Assembly (NCBI GenBank): GCA_001595945.1
Contig: LSSI01000055.1
Location: forward strand, 1 to 41,089
Length of the DNA: 41,089 nt
Reading direction: 5' to 3'
DNA from: Thermoplasmatales archaeon SM1-50
GTDB lineage: Archaea > Thermoplasmatota > E2 > DHVEG-1
Shown in pieces: positions 16,368 through 25,400 of this stretch (position 1 is the first letter of the stretch; each line of letters opens with the position of its first letter). The position numbers were made by a program, and so were the translations under genes. The notes beneath the pieces are model-generated. The model did no database searches and was not told the DNA's origin. It saw only the letters and a list, made by a program, of their open reading frames with translations.

Positions 16368-16844
16368 CTATGGTATATTAAATGTTGTTTTAGAACAGAA
16401 GACATAGAAGAAAAGTACAAATCCTTGTGTTTCTTCTTCAAATAGGAATTCTTCTTCAACTGGATCTGTTAAAATTACATTGATTGTTATGTTTATTGTT
16501 GCAGGACCAAAACCAATAAGGCTTTTAAGATGAGGTATAATTGGATATTCCGGCTCGTCCAATGTTAAATTGCTTAAATGATATCTTAATTCACTACCAA
16601 CTATTATTCTTGATGTATTTGTTGTTATTTTTATTATATAATCACCGGTAACCGATTCGTTTACTATAGTTGCAATAATTACTCTATATCCAAACCACCA
16701 GCCTTCAACTTCAATTGTAATTCCCCAATCTTGTGTGTTCAAAGCTTTATTTATAATCTGTTTCTCATCTGTTATAGCAACTGTTCCAAGCTCTGGTAGA
16801 ATTAAAATGCTTAAAACCATTAAGAATACTATTTTCTTTATCAT
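16368..16844 (-). CDS. Small secreted protein of unknown function
   Basis: 158 residues. The N-terminus MIKKIVFLMVLSILILPEL is a signal peptide; the remainder is beta-rich with several N-x-S/T sites (NES, NTS, NLT, NIT). WGITIEVEGWWFGYRVIIA is a notable hydrophobic and aromatic start of the mature part. No cysteines suggest a cofactor. GGAGG lies eight bases before ATG 16844, so the start is firm. I do not recognise the family. It sits alone between intergenic regions and may belong to the same loose class of small exported proteins as the gene at 40375-40782. Confidence 0.65.
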   Translation of the reverse strand: MIKKIVFLMVLSILILPELGTVAITDEKQIINKALNTQDWGITIEVEGWWFGYRVIIATIVNESVTGDYIIKITTNTSRIIVGSELRYHLSNLTLDEPEYPIIPHLKSLIGFGPATINITINVILTDPVEEEFLFEEETQGFVLFFYVFCSKTTFNIP

Positions 16845-17177
16845 ATTTGTTTCCTCCCTAAAACCTAGGTTCTATAAAATCAAATACTCCCTTGCTTTTT
16901 ATAATTTATTATTGGATTTTAATCGTAACAAAAGTTACAAAAAGAAACGGGGTGGGAAACAATTAAAAAAATCGGTAAATGAAAGCTTTGAAAAACGTCA
17001 ATATCATCGTACTAACTGCGATTGGAACCTATGGTCATCAAAAGATGAAAGGACTTGAACCTTACATCTATGATTATATCGAAAAACTTTTTGATATCAC
17101 AGAGCTCTTGAAAAACGTCGAGAAACAATATTAAAAAAAAGATAAACGGAAGTTGTCAATGGTTATCCTTTTGGTTT
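16845..17177. other. 333-base gap between a secreted-protein gene and ftsZ
   Basis: It holds a possible 51-residue ORF (16979-17134, listed separately), a TATA-like CTTTTTATAATTTA near 16894, and two copies of TTGAAAAACGTC at 16988-16999 and 17108-17119. The copies lie inside the possible ORF, in the same frame, both encoding LKNV. No tRNA-like or GC-rich structure is visible. Confidence 0.4.
16979..17134 (+). CDS. Possible 51-residue small protein or gene remnant
   Basis: ATG to TAA. It starts MKALKNVNIIVLTAIGTYGH and ends with IEKLFDITELLKNVEKQY. The first part looks like a beta strand followed by a turn, and the end like a charged helix, which is protein-like. It has no clear ribosome site; a GGGGTGGG lies some 20 bases upstream. 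It could be a real microprotein or the decayed end of a longer gene. Convergent with ftsZ, whose stop codon is about 44 bases away. Confidence 0.3.
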   Translation: MKALKNVNIIVLTAIGTYGHQKMKGLEPYIYDYIEKLFDITELLKNVEKQY

Positions 17178-18302
17178 TTACCGTACGAAGTCGATATTAC
17201 CGACTTTTGGGTTTGCCATAACTCTTCTTTGTGGAATTACTGGTGCAGCGGGATTTGGCCGGCGCTCTGGTCGTGAGGTTAAGAGATTTGGTGATTGAAC
17301 ACCGGTCATAATCGCCATCACCCGACATTTTCCTTCAAAAGAAGGGTCCACCCGTGCTCCAAGGATAACATTTGAATAGCAGTCCATATCCTCGGTAAGA
17401 GACTTGGCGACTTCTTGCACGTATTTCAAACTCATGTTGGGACCGCCTGTTATGTGGACAAGTGCGCTATGAGCACCACGATAATCAACATTGAGCAACG
17501 GATGATTCAATGCTTCTTTTACAATCGTGTCAACACCTGCATCCTCATCAGCTTCTCCCCAGAGCATTACAGAGAGACCACCGGAATCCATGACTGATTT
17601 CATATCAGCAAAATCAAGGTTGATTAAAGAAGGAACGGAGATTGTTTCAGAAATTCCCTTTACTGTTTCTGCAACCAATTGATCCATAACGGAGAATGCT
17701 TGATTAATCGGTAGACTTGGAACGAATTCCATCAACCGGTTGTTATCAAGAACAACAGTGCTATCTGCAGTGACCCGAAGCTTATCAAGACCTTCGTCCG
17801 CTTTTACAAGACGCGCGCGTTCGACGTTGAATGGTGTTGAGACCATGCAGGTAACAATCGCCCCTAGTTTCTTTGCAATCTCTGCAACAACAGGGGAAGA
17901 TCCAGTTCCCGTACCACCACCCATTCCAGCACAAACAAATACTAAGTCAGCGCCTTGTAACATTTCCTCAAGATCCCTACTTGATTCTCGTGCTGCACGC
18001 TCGCCCATCTCAGGGAATCCACCTGCACCAAGTCCTCGTGTCAGGTTTTTCCCAATGAGAAGTTTTTTATCAGCATCGACAAGATCAAGTGCGATTTTAT
18101 CAGTGTTGATTGCAATGGTTTCTGCTCCCTTTACACCCAATTTGTGGAGTCTTGTGATTGTATTTCCTCCAGCACCACCACATCCAACGATTACAATACG
18201 AGCATTACCAAAAAGTCCATCATCAATCTTCTGTTTGCTTTCCTCGCTTATCTTATTTTCTATTGCAGCCTCAACAAAGGACTGCATTCTATTTTCGGCC
18301 AT
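17178..18302 (-). CDS. ftsZ: Cell division protein FtsZ
   Basis: 374 residues. This tubulin-like GTPase forms the division ring. The GTP-binding signature [12 protein letters not shown] is at 126-137, preceded by [16 protein letters not shown] near 38-52. The T7 region [11 protein letters not shown] carries the catalytic-loop aspartates. A short variable linker ends in GNIDFVR, a likely docking peptide for partner proteins. AGGAGG lies nine bases before ATG 18302. Upstream on the same strand is a ribbon-helix-helix gene, an arrangement like cdrS-ftsZ2 of haloarchaea, and a strong hairpin separates the two genes. Confidence 0.97.
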   Translation of the reverse strand: MAENRMQSFVEAAIENKISEESKQKIDDGLFGNARIVIVGCGGAGGNTITRLHKLGVKGAETIAINTDKIALDLVDADKKLLIGKNLTRGLGAGGFPEMGERAARESSRDLEEMLQGADLVFVCAGMGGGTGTGSSPVVAEIAKKLGAIVTCMVSTPFNVERARLVKADEGLDKLRVTADSTVVLDNNRLMEFVPSLPINQAFSVMDQLVAETVKGISETISVPSLINLDFADMKSVMDSGGLSVMLWGEADEDAGVDTIVKEALNHPLLNVDYRGAHSALVHITGGPNMSLKYVQEVAKSLTEDMDCYSNVILGARVDPSFEGKCRVMAIMTGVQSPNLLTSRPERRPNPAAPVIPQRRVMANPKVGNIDFVR

Positions 18303-18331
18303 TTCTTCGTTCCTCCTATTCTGGTAGTTGG

Positions 18332-18358
18332 GAAGGCCGTCCTTTTCAGACGGCCTTC
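18332..18358 (-). promoter_or_regulatory. Strong hairpin in the RHH-ftsZ intergenic leader
   Basis: GAAGGCCGTC (18332-18341) and GACGGCCTTC (18349-18358) form a perfect 10-bp stem with a 7-base loop. It starts 30 bases upstream of the ftsZ ATG and leaves the ribosome site free. No T-run follows on the minus strand, so it is not a classic terminator. An RNA-processing or stability element that sets ftsZ output apart from the upstream gene is more likely. A weaker GGGG/CCCC pairing lies just before it. Confidence 0.6.
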
Positions 18359-18397
18359 ACTAAAGGGGTGCATCCCATCCCCTGCTTTCACCTTGAT

Positions 18398-18625
18398 TTA
18401 TCTTTTCATGTAAGGTTCTATAGCAGCGGCCGCAGCTTCCAATTCTTGAATTTTTTTGAATTTTTCTGCTTTTGCAAGAATACGGTTTGAGTGATTGTCT
18501 ATATATTCTTTTACCGCATGCCGTACCACCTCAGACCGTGTTGAAAACTCACCAAGCCGAATAAAAACATCGATTTGTCTAAGGTCGATTTGAGGTAATC
18601 GGATTGTAATGCGGTCGTTTTCCAT
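18398..18625 (-). CDS. Ribbon-helix-helix regulator upstream of ftsZ (CdrS-like)
   Basis: 75 residues from ATG 18625, chosen over a TTG at 18655 because GAGGAG lies four bases before it and the family begins at MENDRITIRLPQ. The RHH fold is clear: beta strand DRITIRLPQ, then two helices in RQIDVFIRLG and STRSEVVRHAVKEYID. The C-terminal helix is rich in alanine and lysine. Small RHH proteins encoded directly before ftsZ are known in Haloferax (CdrS), where CdrS regulates division genes. By position this is the same module. Dyads upstream of its promoter suggest autoregulation. Confidence 0.85.
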   Translation of the reverse strand: MENDRITIRLPQIDLRQIDVFIRLGEFSTRSEVVRHAVKEYIDNHSNRILAKAEKFKKIQELEAAAAAIEPYMKR

Positions 18626-18684
18626 AGTTCTCCTCACATTTTTCTTGTTTGCCAATTGGACGTCGTTTCTATGTCATATATACA

Positions 18685-18697
18685 ATATTTTATACAT
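18685..18697 (-). promoter_or_regulatory. Promoter of the RHH-ftsZ unit
   Basis: The minus strand reads GATGTATAAAATATTG here, a good BRE/TATA arrangement. Transcription should begin near 18665, about 40 bases before the RHH start codon. Confidence 0.5.
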
Positions 18698-18698
18698 C

Positions 18699-18732
18699 GA
18701 CAAATGTCAAACGGCATCATTTGTCTGACAAA
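18699..18732. promoter_or_regulatory. Paired operator-like dyads upstream of the RHH-ftsZ promoter
   Basis: TTTGTC-T-GACAAA (18720-18732) is a perfect dyad. GACAAATGTC (18699-18708) repeats the same half site in a looser dyad whose centre is about 22 bases away, close to two helical turns. They sit just upstream of the TATA box. RHH proteins bind such tandem dyads cooperatively, so the RHH protein itself is the obvious candidate ligand. The rest of the gap to 18941 shows only a short direct repeat, GTACTAAYGC, at 18883 and 18895. Confidence 0.5.
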
Positions 18733-18941
18733 CGTAGAAATGAATACGTGCTTTATTTATATAACTTTCTATTTTTTAGGTTCAATACAACATACAAAAT
18801 AATAAAAATTTTTTATGAAAAAAAACCAATTTTCTATCTGGAAATTAGCATTATTATCGGACTAATTCATAGACGTATGCAGGTACTAATGCACGTACTA
18901 ACGCTTGTAATAATTTGACTTTTTTAAAAAAAAACTGATTT

Positions 18942-19562
18942 TTATTGCACACTATGACCAAACGCAACCGTTCCAGAAATTTTTTCTATCTTCACCTTCA
19001 CAGTAGCACCCTTAATCACACCAGGAATATAGACGATATACTTATCAAAAAACGCGACACCATCACCCCGCTTTCCAATATCTTTTATCGTTAGTTCGTA
19101 TATCTCCCCTTCTTTGAAAATCTGAGTTGGTACTACCGTTTTCCTCTTTTTCATCGAACCAATAGATCGAAACGCTCCACAGGCATCACAACGAATAAGA
19201 AGTGTTCGATCTTTTTTCACTAAATGTGTATCAGGTCGATTACATTCAGAGCAAATCACATAGGTGTCAACATATTCATCAAGTCTATCCTGAATAGTTT
19301 TAATCGGGATTTTCCCTTGAAAAATGACACGTCCACTTGATATATCACCCGCAGTACCAACACTACCAAGTAAGAATTTCAAGAAATGATCCGCATCTCG
19401 ATTCAAAACGTCAATGATTTTATCAAAATTTTTCAGGACCGTTGTATTCCCCTCATAAAACACATCGACTTTTGGCACTCTAAAACGATCATCCTCAATG
19501 CGTTCCTTTGCAGTAGCACTATGCACTCGTTTCAACAACTCATTATAATTTACCTTATTCAT
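18942..19562 (-). CDS. Translation initiation factor aIF2 beta subunit with C-terminal TRAM domain
   Basis: 206 residues. The first 140 are a complete aIF2-beta: N-terminal helix, central alpha-beta fold with NFDKIIDVLNRD and FLLGSVGTAG, and a zinc ribbon with Cys104, Cys107, Cys125 and Cys128. Residues from about 150 form a TRAM domain (GEIYELTIKDIGKRGDGVAF, then GATVKVKIEKI). aIF2 delivers initiator tRNA to the ribosome, and the TRAM barrel probably adds RNA contact. The same fusion is known from other euryarchaea such as haloarchaea and Methanosarcina. No Shine-Dalgarno precedes ATG 19562, so the mRNA may be leaderless. Confidence 0.94.
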   Translation of the reverse strand: MNKVNYNELLKRVHSATAKERIEDDRFRVPKVDVFYEGNTTVLKNFDKIIDVLNRDADHFLKFLLGSVGTAGDISSGRVIFQGKIPIKTIQDRLDEYVDTYVICSECNRPDTHLVKKDRTLLIRCDACGAFRSIGSMKKRKTVVPTQIFKEGEIYELTIKDIGKRGDGVAFFDKYIVYIPGVIKGATVKVKIEKISGTVAFGHSVQ

Positions 19563-19636
19563 ATTATAAGATGGCGAAATACAAAGAGAGATAAAAATCT
19601 TCCGTAGATGAAAAAAAGTAAGAGATAAAAAAAATT

Positions 19637-19774
19637 CTACAGATTTGGTTGATTGGGGCGTAGAAGGGCACCCATTACAAAAAAACCATCTTTCATTGCC
19701 TGTTCAGCCAGGTCAACCTGGGTTGTATATATTTTTTTATTTCCTTTTGTCCAATGCCATATGAATTCGGTCAT
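19637..19774 (-). CDS. 45-residue protein of unknown function
   Basis: ATG 19774 is favoured over a GTG at 19822 because GGGGGAGAG lies six bases before it. The protein begins MTEFIWHWTKGNKKIY and ends GALLRPNQPNL. It is short, aromatic near the start and without cysteines; I do not recognise it. The strong ribosome site and protein-like sequence support a real gene. It lies between aIF2-beta and Elp3 on the same strand, with gaps of about 75 and 83 bases. Confidence 0.6.
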   Translation of the reverse strand: MTEFIWHWTKGNKKIYTTQVDLAEQAMKDGFFVMGALLRPNQPNL

Positions 19775-19857
19775 AAATAACTCTCCCCCAACCAATGTGG
19801 TTGCAAACAAAGAAAACACCACGTATTTATATAATTTTTCAAAAAAAGAAGAATGGT

Positions 19858-21444
19858 TTATGATCTTATGATTTTGGATAAGTACACGCCATTATCGGAA
19901 AATCCTAATTTTCTATAGTATGGTTTTACGCCAACGCCACTGAGTACAAATAAGCGTTTTTTCCCAAATTGTCCGAAACAAATACGTTCTGCCTCTTGGA
20001 GAAGTTGCTTCCCATATCCTTTATGTTGGTACGCCTCTGAGGAATGCTCACCAAGTGATACCTCTCGGCCGAGAATTTTTAATTCTCTAATAATCATGCA
20101 CGATTCTTCTTGAAGTTCGGGACGATGCGGGGTCGCGATATCTCGCAACCGTATATATCCGACCAAAACATCCTGTGTTTTATTCTCAAGAGAAATAAAA
20201 AATTCTTCACCATTACTTGCCCGATACCGACGATACACATACGAAAGAGAACCACCAGTTAATGTATCTGTTTTTTCAACAGGCACGTGTCCAATTTCTC
20301 TGCAGCGGATACACCGACAGCACGTTTTATGTTTCTGCATTTCTTTTTCAATGTATTGCCGAAGATTACTTTTTGTAATCCCCACACTAATTTGATGAGC
20401 TGGAATATCTCGTTGTATTCGTTGTATCCGAACCCACTCAGGAACCTGCTTTTTTATGCGGGCGATGAGAAGAGATGCTTGTTCGGTTGTAAGAGGTTTG
20501 TATTTCCCTTGTTTCCAGAGGTCATATAATTTTGTTTCTTTAACGATAAGAGTAGGATAGATCTTAATCATGTCTGGTTTGAATTTCTCATTAGTAAAGA
20601 TTGTATGGAATGCCTTTAAATCTTTTTCTTGGGTGCTCCCTGGTAGTCCAGGCATCATATGGTAACAAACTTTAAGACCAGCGTCTTTGGCGATACGAGT
20701 CGCAGCGATTGAATCAGAAACCATATGACCCCGTTGGATTTCAGAGAGGATTGCATCGGAAATTGTCTGTACTCCTAATTCAACTCGTGTGGTACCTAAG
20801 GACAACGCATGGTCAACATGTTGCAATTGGAACCAGTCAGGACGCGTCTCAACGGTCAGTCCAATACATCGCGATGGCGCTGTTTCATTTTTCTTTTTTG
20901 CTTGCTCTAGTGTTTTTGACCGTTGATTATTCAGGGCATCGTAACATCGTTTCACAAACCACTGTTGATAGTCTGGTAATCGAGCTGTAAAAGTACCACC
21001 CATGATAATGAGGTCAACTTTATCAGTCAGATGACCAATAGCATGAAGTTGTTCTATGCGACTTCGTACCTGAAGATACGGATCAAAATTGTTACAGCAG
21101 GCACGCATTGCAGCAGGCTCATGTCCGGTATAGCTTTGCGGTGTGTTACTCTCTGGACCACCCGGGCAAGGGATGCATCTCCCATGAGGGCACGATTCCG
21201 GTGAGGTCATAGCAGCAACGATAGAAACACCGGAAAGCGTTCGGCTCGATTTCTTACGTAACAACGAATAAGTTAATGCGTTTTCGAATCGATCTGAGGG
21301 AAGTTGTGCTAAGATCTCGCTGTCTCGTGGTATCGTTTGCAAATTATATTTTTTACACAATTTCATTTTGGCTTTATGCAGTTCATCTTTTGTCTGGATT
21401 TTCTTTAAAAGAATCAGTTCAATGATATCCTGGTGAAATGGCAT
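19858..21444 (-). CDS. elp3: Elp3, tRNA uridine-34 carboxymethyl-transferring radical SAM/acetyltransferase
   Basis: 528 residues from ATG 21444. The frame runs 105 bases further up to a GTG, but that extension is a lysine-rich, hydrophobic stretch not expected of Elp3. The radical-SAM cysteines CPHGRCIPCPGG (Cys85, Cys90, Cys93) have the Elp3 C-x4-C-x2-C spacing. A CCRCIRCREIG zinc motif follows, and a GNAT acetyltransferase domain ends the protein (LGEHSSEAYQHKGYGKQL, GVKPYYRKLGF). Archaeal Elp3 works alone, without the other Elongator subunits, to build cm5U at wobble position 34. Confidence 0.95.
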   Translation of the reverse strand: MPFHQDIIELILLKKIQTKDELHKAKMKLCKKYNLQTIPRDSEILAQLPSDRFENALTYSLLRKKSSRTLSGVSIVAAMTSPESCPHGRCIPCPGGPESNTPQSYTGHEPAAMRACCNNFDPYLQVRSRIEQLHAIGHLTDKVDLIIMGGTFTARLPDYQQWFVKRCYDALNNQRSKTLEQAKKKNETAPSRCIGLTVETRPDWFQLQHVDHALSLGTTRVELGVQTISDAILSEIQRGHMVSDSIAATRIAKDAGLKVCYHMMPGLPGSTQEKDLKAFHTIFTNEKFKPDMIKIYPTLIVKETKLYDLWKQGKYKPLTTEQASLLIARIKKQVPEWVRIQRIQRDIPAHQISVGITKSNLRQYIEKEMQKHKTCCRCIRCREIGHVPVEKTDTLTGGSLSYVYRRYRASNGEEFFISLENKTQDVLVGYIRLRDIATPHRPELQEESCMIIRELKILGREVSLGEHSSEAYQHKGYGKQLLQEAERICFGQFGKKRLFVLSGVGVKPYYRKLGFSDNGVYLSKIIRS

Positions 21445-21628
21445 TCGTTGGCCGTATTGTACCTCTAGGTAAAAAATCTTTGTTACAATGATAAAAACAA
21501 ACAAAATTCTTCGTTTCTTTTTTGTATACCTTTTATTCCTTGATTTCACCTTATCGCTGAATAATCATAAAGAGTGGGATTTTCTGAGGTTATTTATAAC
21601 CTGTGTCTTTTTTTATATAGTCCTTTCA

Positions 21629-22378
21629 TTAATCAAATTCGAAAATACCAAGAATTTCATCTGTGGGAAGATAATTTAGTACAATAATCCCTGTACAGTT
21701 GGTTAAAGTATCGCCCACAGTAACAACACCCTCAGGTAATGGATCGCAACTCCCTTCACCTATTTCAGCAATAGTTTCCCATATAACAGAATCAGGGTTG
21801 ACGGAAAGAACTGTCAAGGTTTTATTTATCATATCTTGCTCAAAATTTATTGTAGGTGTATATGGATTTTGCTGATTTGGATTGATAATTCCTAAGAGTA
21901 TTCCAATTTTTAACCAACGAAGAAGTCGAATTCCCCAAGTCATTGTTCTCCAGAGGATGATTTTTGACAGGGTGTATTCATATAATATTAGACTAATAGC
22001 CACTCTGACGGCTCTGTATTTAAATATGTTCCAAAATATTTTTTCAAGCATTGTCTGATTGTCGTTAGTTTGTTGCGGGTCTTGATTTTTATTATCAAGA
22101 AGGACATTTACTTGTTTGATAATTATCGATGAAACCAATGTGTCTTCCATATCATCGACGTAGTCCTGAAATTTCTCATACGTCTGTAGATAGTCCTGCA
22201 CCAGAGCACTGATGAAAACAACGAGTTCCTTATCAGTCATATTTTTAATTGCGTCGTTCGAAATGTAAGATGGTGTCAAATTGTATTCTACGGTCTGTAT
22301 CTGAATCGCAGTGGTAACTGGTATGAACGCTATTAAAAAAGCAGTCATAATACTCCCTATTACAATCCGTCTCTTCAT
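21629..22378 (-). CDS. Exported or membrane protein of unknown function
   Basis: 249 residues. MKRRIVIGSIMTAFLIAFIPV is a signal peptide or anchor. Residues 35-90 form a charged helical region (DYLQTYEKFQDYVDDMED). A second hydrophobic stretch lies near 130-165 (RVAISLILYEYTLS, GIRLLRWLKIGILLGI). The C-terminal part, with NCTGIIVLNYLPTDEILGIF, is beta-rich. The topology suggests a membrane-attached envelope protein. I do not recognise a family. Located between Elp3 and Lhr on the same strand, without obvious functional ties. Confidence 0.65.
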   Translation of the reverse strand: MKRRIVIGSIMTAFLIAFIPVTTAIQIQTVEYNLTPSYISNDAIKNMTDKELVVFISALVQDYLQTYEKFQDYVDDMEDTLVSSIIIKQVNVLLDNKNQDPQQTNDNQTMLEKIFWNIFKYRAVRVAISLILYEYTLSKIILWRTMTWGIRLLRWLKIGILLGIINPNQQNPYTPTINFEQDMINKTLTVLSVNPDSVIWETIAEIGEGSCDPLPEGVVTVGDTLTNCTGIIVLNYLPTDEILGIFEFD

Positions 22379-22434
22379 TTAATATTACCTTTACTATAAT
22401 ACAATTATGTATAATATAAATATTACTATTTTAG

Positions 22435-25284
22435 TTAGGATTCCCAAAAACCACGTGTTTTTGCGTATTGGAGTTCTGCTTGTAAAATATCACGTAAAAA
22501 CTTTATTTCCTGTTCTTCGGATTTTGCAAGCTCTAATTTATTGCTCCGTCTTAGGATACGCGCTGCTGTATCAGGACCAATACCTCGACCAACTAATGCA
22601 AGAACAGCGAATTTCCCATAATTTAATACAAGGCTTGCATTCTTATGCAAACGTCTTACTTCTTTGTTTTCTTCGGCAGTTCGATGTTTTTTAGAAAGGA
22701 GAGGAAGAAATTTTTTATTATACCGACGAATTACTGCAATTTTTATTGCATCACACCGTGCACATGTTGGTTGAGCAGGGACTCGGCCTACAACCGAATT
22801 CCACGAATGATAACAGTTCGTGCATACCAACGTGATGTCTGCATCTTCCAATCGCTTCTTCAACGCCATAAGAACGGTTCTGTCTGCACGCTGTGGGATC
22901 ATAAGACCACGAATTGTCTCAAATCCAGAAAGTGCTATCGGTGATAATCCTTGGATGTGAATCGCAATATCATTGTTCTGTATCCTGTGTAATATTTGAA
23001 CGGTATGTTCAATGTCCATACGATCCCAAATGAGTTTATCCAATGCCTCATCAAGGATTAATGTTTTTTCAAAGAGATTGAATAACCGTTTCATTCCCAC
23101 TGTTTTATATTCAAAATCCTTTCGTAGTGCTCCGAATTTTCGTGCAACATGGATTAGTTGCCAGCGAAGGTATGTTGAATTTCGTAGAATGGTTTTTAGG
23201 AGATATTCTAACGTCTCTGGTTTTATGGTGAAAAGTATTTCTTTGATACGTTCAGGTGGGATTCGACCAGGTAGTTCAAGATTTATTCGATATGAATCGC
23301 TATTAATGCCGATGCTTTCACCAACAGCTTGTGCTAATATTGCGGAAACCAATCTGCCCAACGTCTCATTAACTTTTGTACCAAAACACGTGTTCAGCAC
23401 CACGGTTTTTTCCTCAACATCGATGGTAATCGTTATATGATCAGGGACAACAAATCCTTCTTTTTTTTGAGCTGCAATATATTCAGTAAATTTCTTCATA
23501 GTCTGCTGGTCGCATGGATAATTGGGGATTTCTTTGTTTTCTGCGACACATCTGCGTAGCATACCTACTTCCTGAGCTACTTCAAAAGGGACAGGGATAT
23601 CTTCACCAATCCATGAGGGGATGGTCCCGATTTCTTTAATCGGAGAGACCAAAAGCTCTGTTTCTTCTCTTTTCACAATCGTCCATGGTCGGCCGCGAAG
23701 AATGAATTTTTCTCCCTCAAAACCGCAACTTAAGACAAAGCTTTCGTCAAGGGTGCCAATAGAATTCCTCGTACTAATATCAACCACCGGGTAGGTTCTT
23801 TCATCAGGGATCATTGAAATGTTATCAAGAAAGTATTGACGTGAATTCGTTCGTTTGACTAAAATGACATCGTTTTGTTGTTGCTCTACCCATATCGACC
23901 GCTGACTTTTTAATTGAAATACAATGGATTCAAACAATGTCCAGGTAAGGGTTGCAAAAGAATAGGAACCGATGATAATTTCGTAAGCGGTTTTTGCATT
24001 GATTCTTCCATATTCTAAAGCGAGTGAAATGATTTGATTAGAAAGCACCGAGAGGGGGTTTTTTCGTACAGAAAACTGTTCTAGTTTTCCGGTAAGTGCT
24101 CTACGTGCAATTACTAGACTTTCTGATAGATCCTCTGGATTTGTCGCAAGAATAACTCCGTTTGAAGTCTGACCGACCCGGTGCCCTGATCGACCAACCC
24201 GTTGGATTATCCGTGTTACCGCCCGTGGTGAGTTGTATTGAATCACAAAATCAGTATCACCTATATCGATACCAAGTTCAAGTGAAGATGTACATACCAA
24301 TGATTTTAATGATCCAATTTTAAACTCATTTTCTGCTTCAATCCGCGCATGTTTTGAAAGTGATCCGTGATGAACACCGATTTTCATATCCTCTTGCCAA
24401 AGGTGAAAACGAGATGCAAGAATTTCTGCACCATCCCTCGTATTAATAAATAGAAGTGGAGATGTATGTTCATCGATAAGCTCTTTGCATCTTCGTAATA
24501 ACGCAAATGAGTTTGGTTCAATTGATAATTGATGTGCTTGGTGATAATCATCTTTTTTAACTGAGGGCATCTCGACCTGGATATCGATATGTTTTGTAAC
24601 ATCAATCTCGAGTATTTGAACTGGACGAAACTGTTCTTTTTCTTTACCACCGAGATATCGTGCAACCTCAGTTGGAACACCAACTGTTGCGGAAAGACCA
24701 ATGCGTTGAAAACCATGACCTGCTTGTTTTGTAATTTCTCGCAGGCGTTCTAAACCTACCGCAAGTTGTGCACCACGTTCATCACCAGCAAGCTCATGAA
24801 TCTCGTCAATTACGACCCAACAGATGCTGCGTAAATGTTTGCGCAGACGTTTTCCTGTGAAAAGTATCTGCATTGTCTCAGGGGTTGTTATTAACATATC
24901 TGGGGGAGATCGTGCTTGTTTCGCCCGTTCACTCTCCGAGGTATCTCCATGGCGTACCGAAACAGAAATACCCAGGTATTTTCCCCAATCGAATGTGCGA
25001 CGGAGCATGTCTCTGTTTAACGCACGGAGGGGGGTGATATAAAGAATCGAGTTTCCTTTGCTGATGTTCATAGCAGCAGACTGTTTCGTAATCAAATAAT
25101 TATGGAAGATAGGGAGCAACGCAGATTCTGTTTTTCCTAACCCAGTTGGTGCAATTAAGAGAACATGATGCCCACTTAGAATAGCTGGAATTGCTTTTTT
25201 TTGTGGTTCTGTTGGTTGCTCTAAGTTATTAGCTGAGAGCAATTCCCTAATCTTAGGATGAAGAAGGTTAAAAACCGATGTCAT
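22435..25284 (-). CDS. lhr: Lhr-family ATP-dependent helicase
   Basis: 949 residues, normal for archaeal Lhr. Superfamily 2 motifs: Walker A APTGLGKTES (45-54), DEIH box VIDEIHELAGDERG (160-163), LSATVG, and motif VI QRVGRSGHR. After the two RecA domains come the Lhr winged helix and core beta-barrel. A late zinc knuckle (CTNC at 821 and CARC at 844) and an HhH-like RGIGPDTAARIL follow. Lhr proteins unwind 3'-5' on DNA and RNA-DNA and act in repair or RNA metabolism. No Shine-Dalgarno precedes ATG 25284. Alba is next upstream on the same strand. Confidence 0.93.
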   Translation of the reverse strand: MTSVFNLLHPKIRELLSANNLEQPTEPQKKAIPAILSGHHVLLIAPTGLGKTESALLPIFHNYLITKQSAAMNISKGNSILYITPLRALNRDMLRRTFDWGKYLGISVSVRHGDTSESERAKQARSPPDMLITTPETMQILFTGKRLRKHLRSICWVVIDEIHELAGDERGAQLAVGLERLREITKQAGHGFQRIGLSATVGVPTEVARYLGGKEKEQFRPVQILEIDVTKHIDIQVEMPSVKKDDYHQAHQLSIEPNSFALLRRCKELIDEHTSPLLFINTRDGAEILASRFHLWQEDMKIGVHHGSLSKHARIEAENEFKIGSLKSLVCTSSLELGIDIGDTDFVIQYNSPRAVTRIIQRVGRSGHRVGQTSNGVILATNPEDLSESLVIARRALTGKLEQFSVRKNPLSVLSNQIISLALEYGRINAKTAYEIIIGSYSFATLTWTLFESIVFQLKSQRSIWVEQQQNDVILVKRTNSRQYFLDNISMIPDERTYPVVDISTRNSIGTLDESFVLSCGFEGEKFILRGRPWTIVKREETELLVSPIKEIGTIPSWIGEDIPVPFEVAQEVGMLRRCVAENKEIPNYPCDQQTMKKFTEYIAAQKKEGFVVPDHITITIDVEEKTVVLNTCFGTKVNETLGRLVSAILAQAVGESIGINSDSYRINLELPGRIPPERIKEILFTIKPETLEYLLKTILRNSTYLRWQLIHVARKFGALRKDFEYKTVGMKRLFNLFEKTLILDEALDKLIWDRMDIEHTVQILHRIQNNDIAIHIQGLSPIALSGFETIRGLMIPQRADRTVLMALKKRLEDADITLVCTNCYHSWNSVVGRVPAQPTCARCDAIKIAVIRRYNKKFLPLLSKKHRTAEENKEVRRLHKNASLVLNYGKFAVLALVGRGIGPDTAARILRRSNKLELAKSEEQEIKFLRDILQAELQYAKTRGFWES

Positions 25285-25400
25285 GATTACACGTGCATTT
25301 GTACTCCCTATTTAGTATTTTTTGCTAGAAATATTTTGTTTTAAAAGTAGCATCAAGAGTGCATGAAACGATGAAATAGGAGTTCGTATAACAGATTTGT

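Noticed and set aside
16735-17058. 107-codon plus-strand ORF across the start of the secreted-protein gene
   Set aside because: It is largely antisense to a gene with a signal peptide and strong ribosome site, and its product is low-complexity and basic.
18626-18655. TTG-started longer form of the RHH protein
   Set aside because: GAGGAG sits just before ATG 18625, and the RHH strand begins immediately after that start.
19637-19822. Longer GTG-started version of the 45-residue protein
   Set aside because: The internal ATG at 19774 has a strong, well-spaced ribosome site and the GTG has none.
21445-21549. N-terminal extension of Elp3 to the GTG at 21549
   Set aside because: The added residues are lysine-rich then hydrophobic and unlike Elp3 N-termini; ATG 21444 gives a normal protein.
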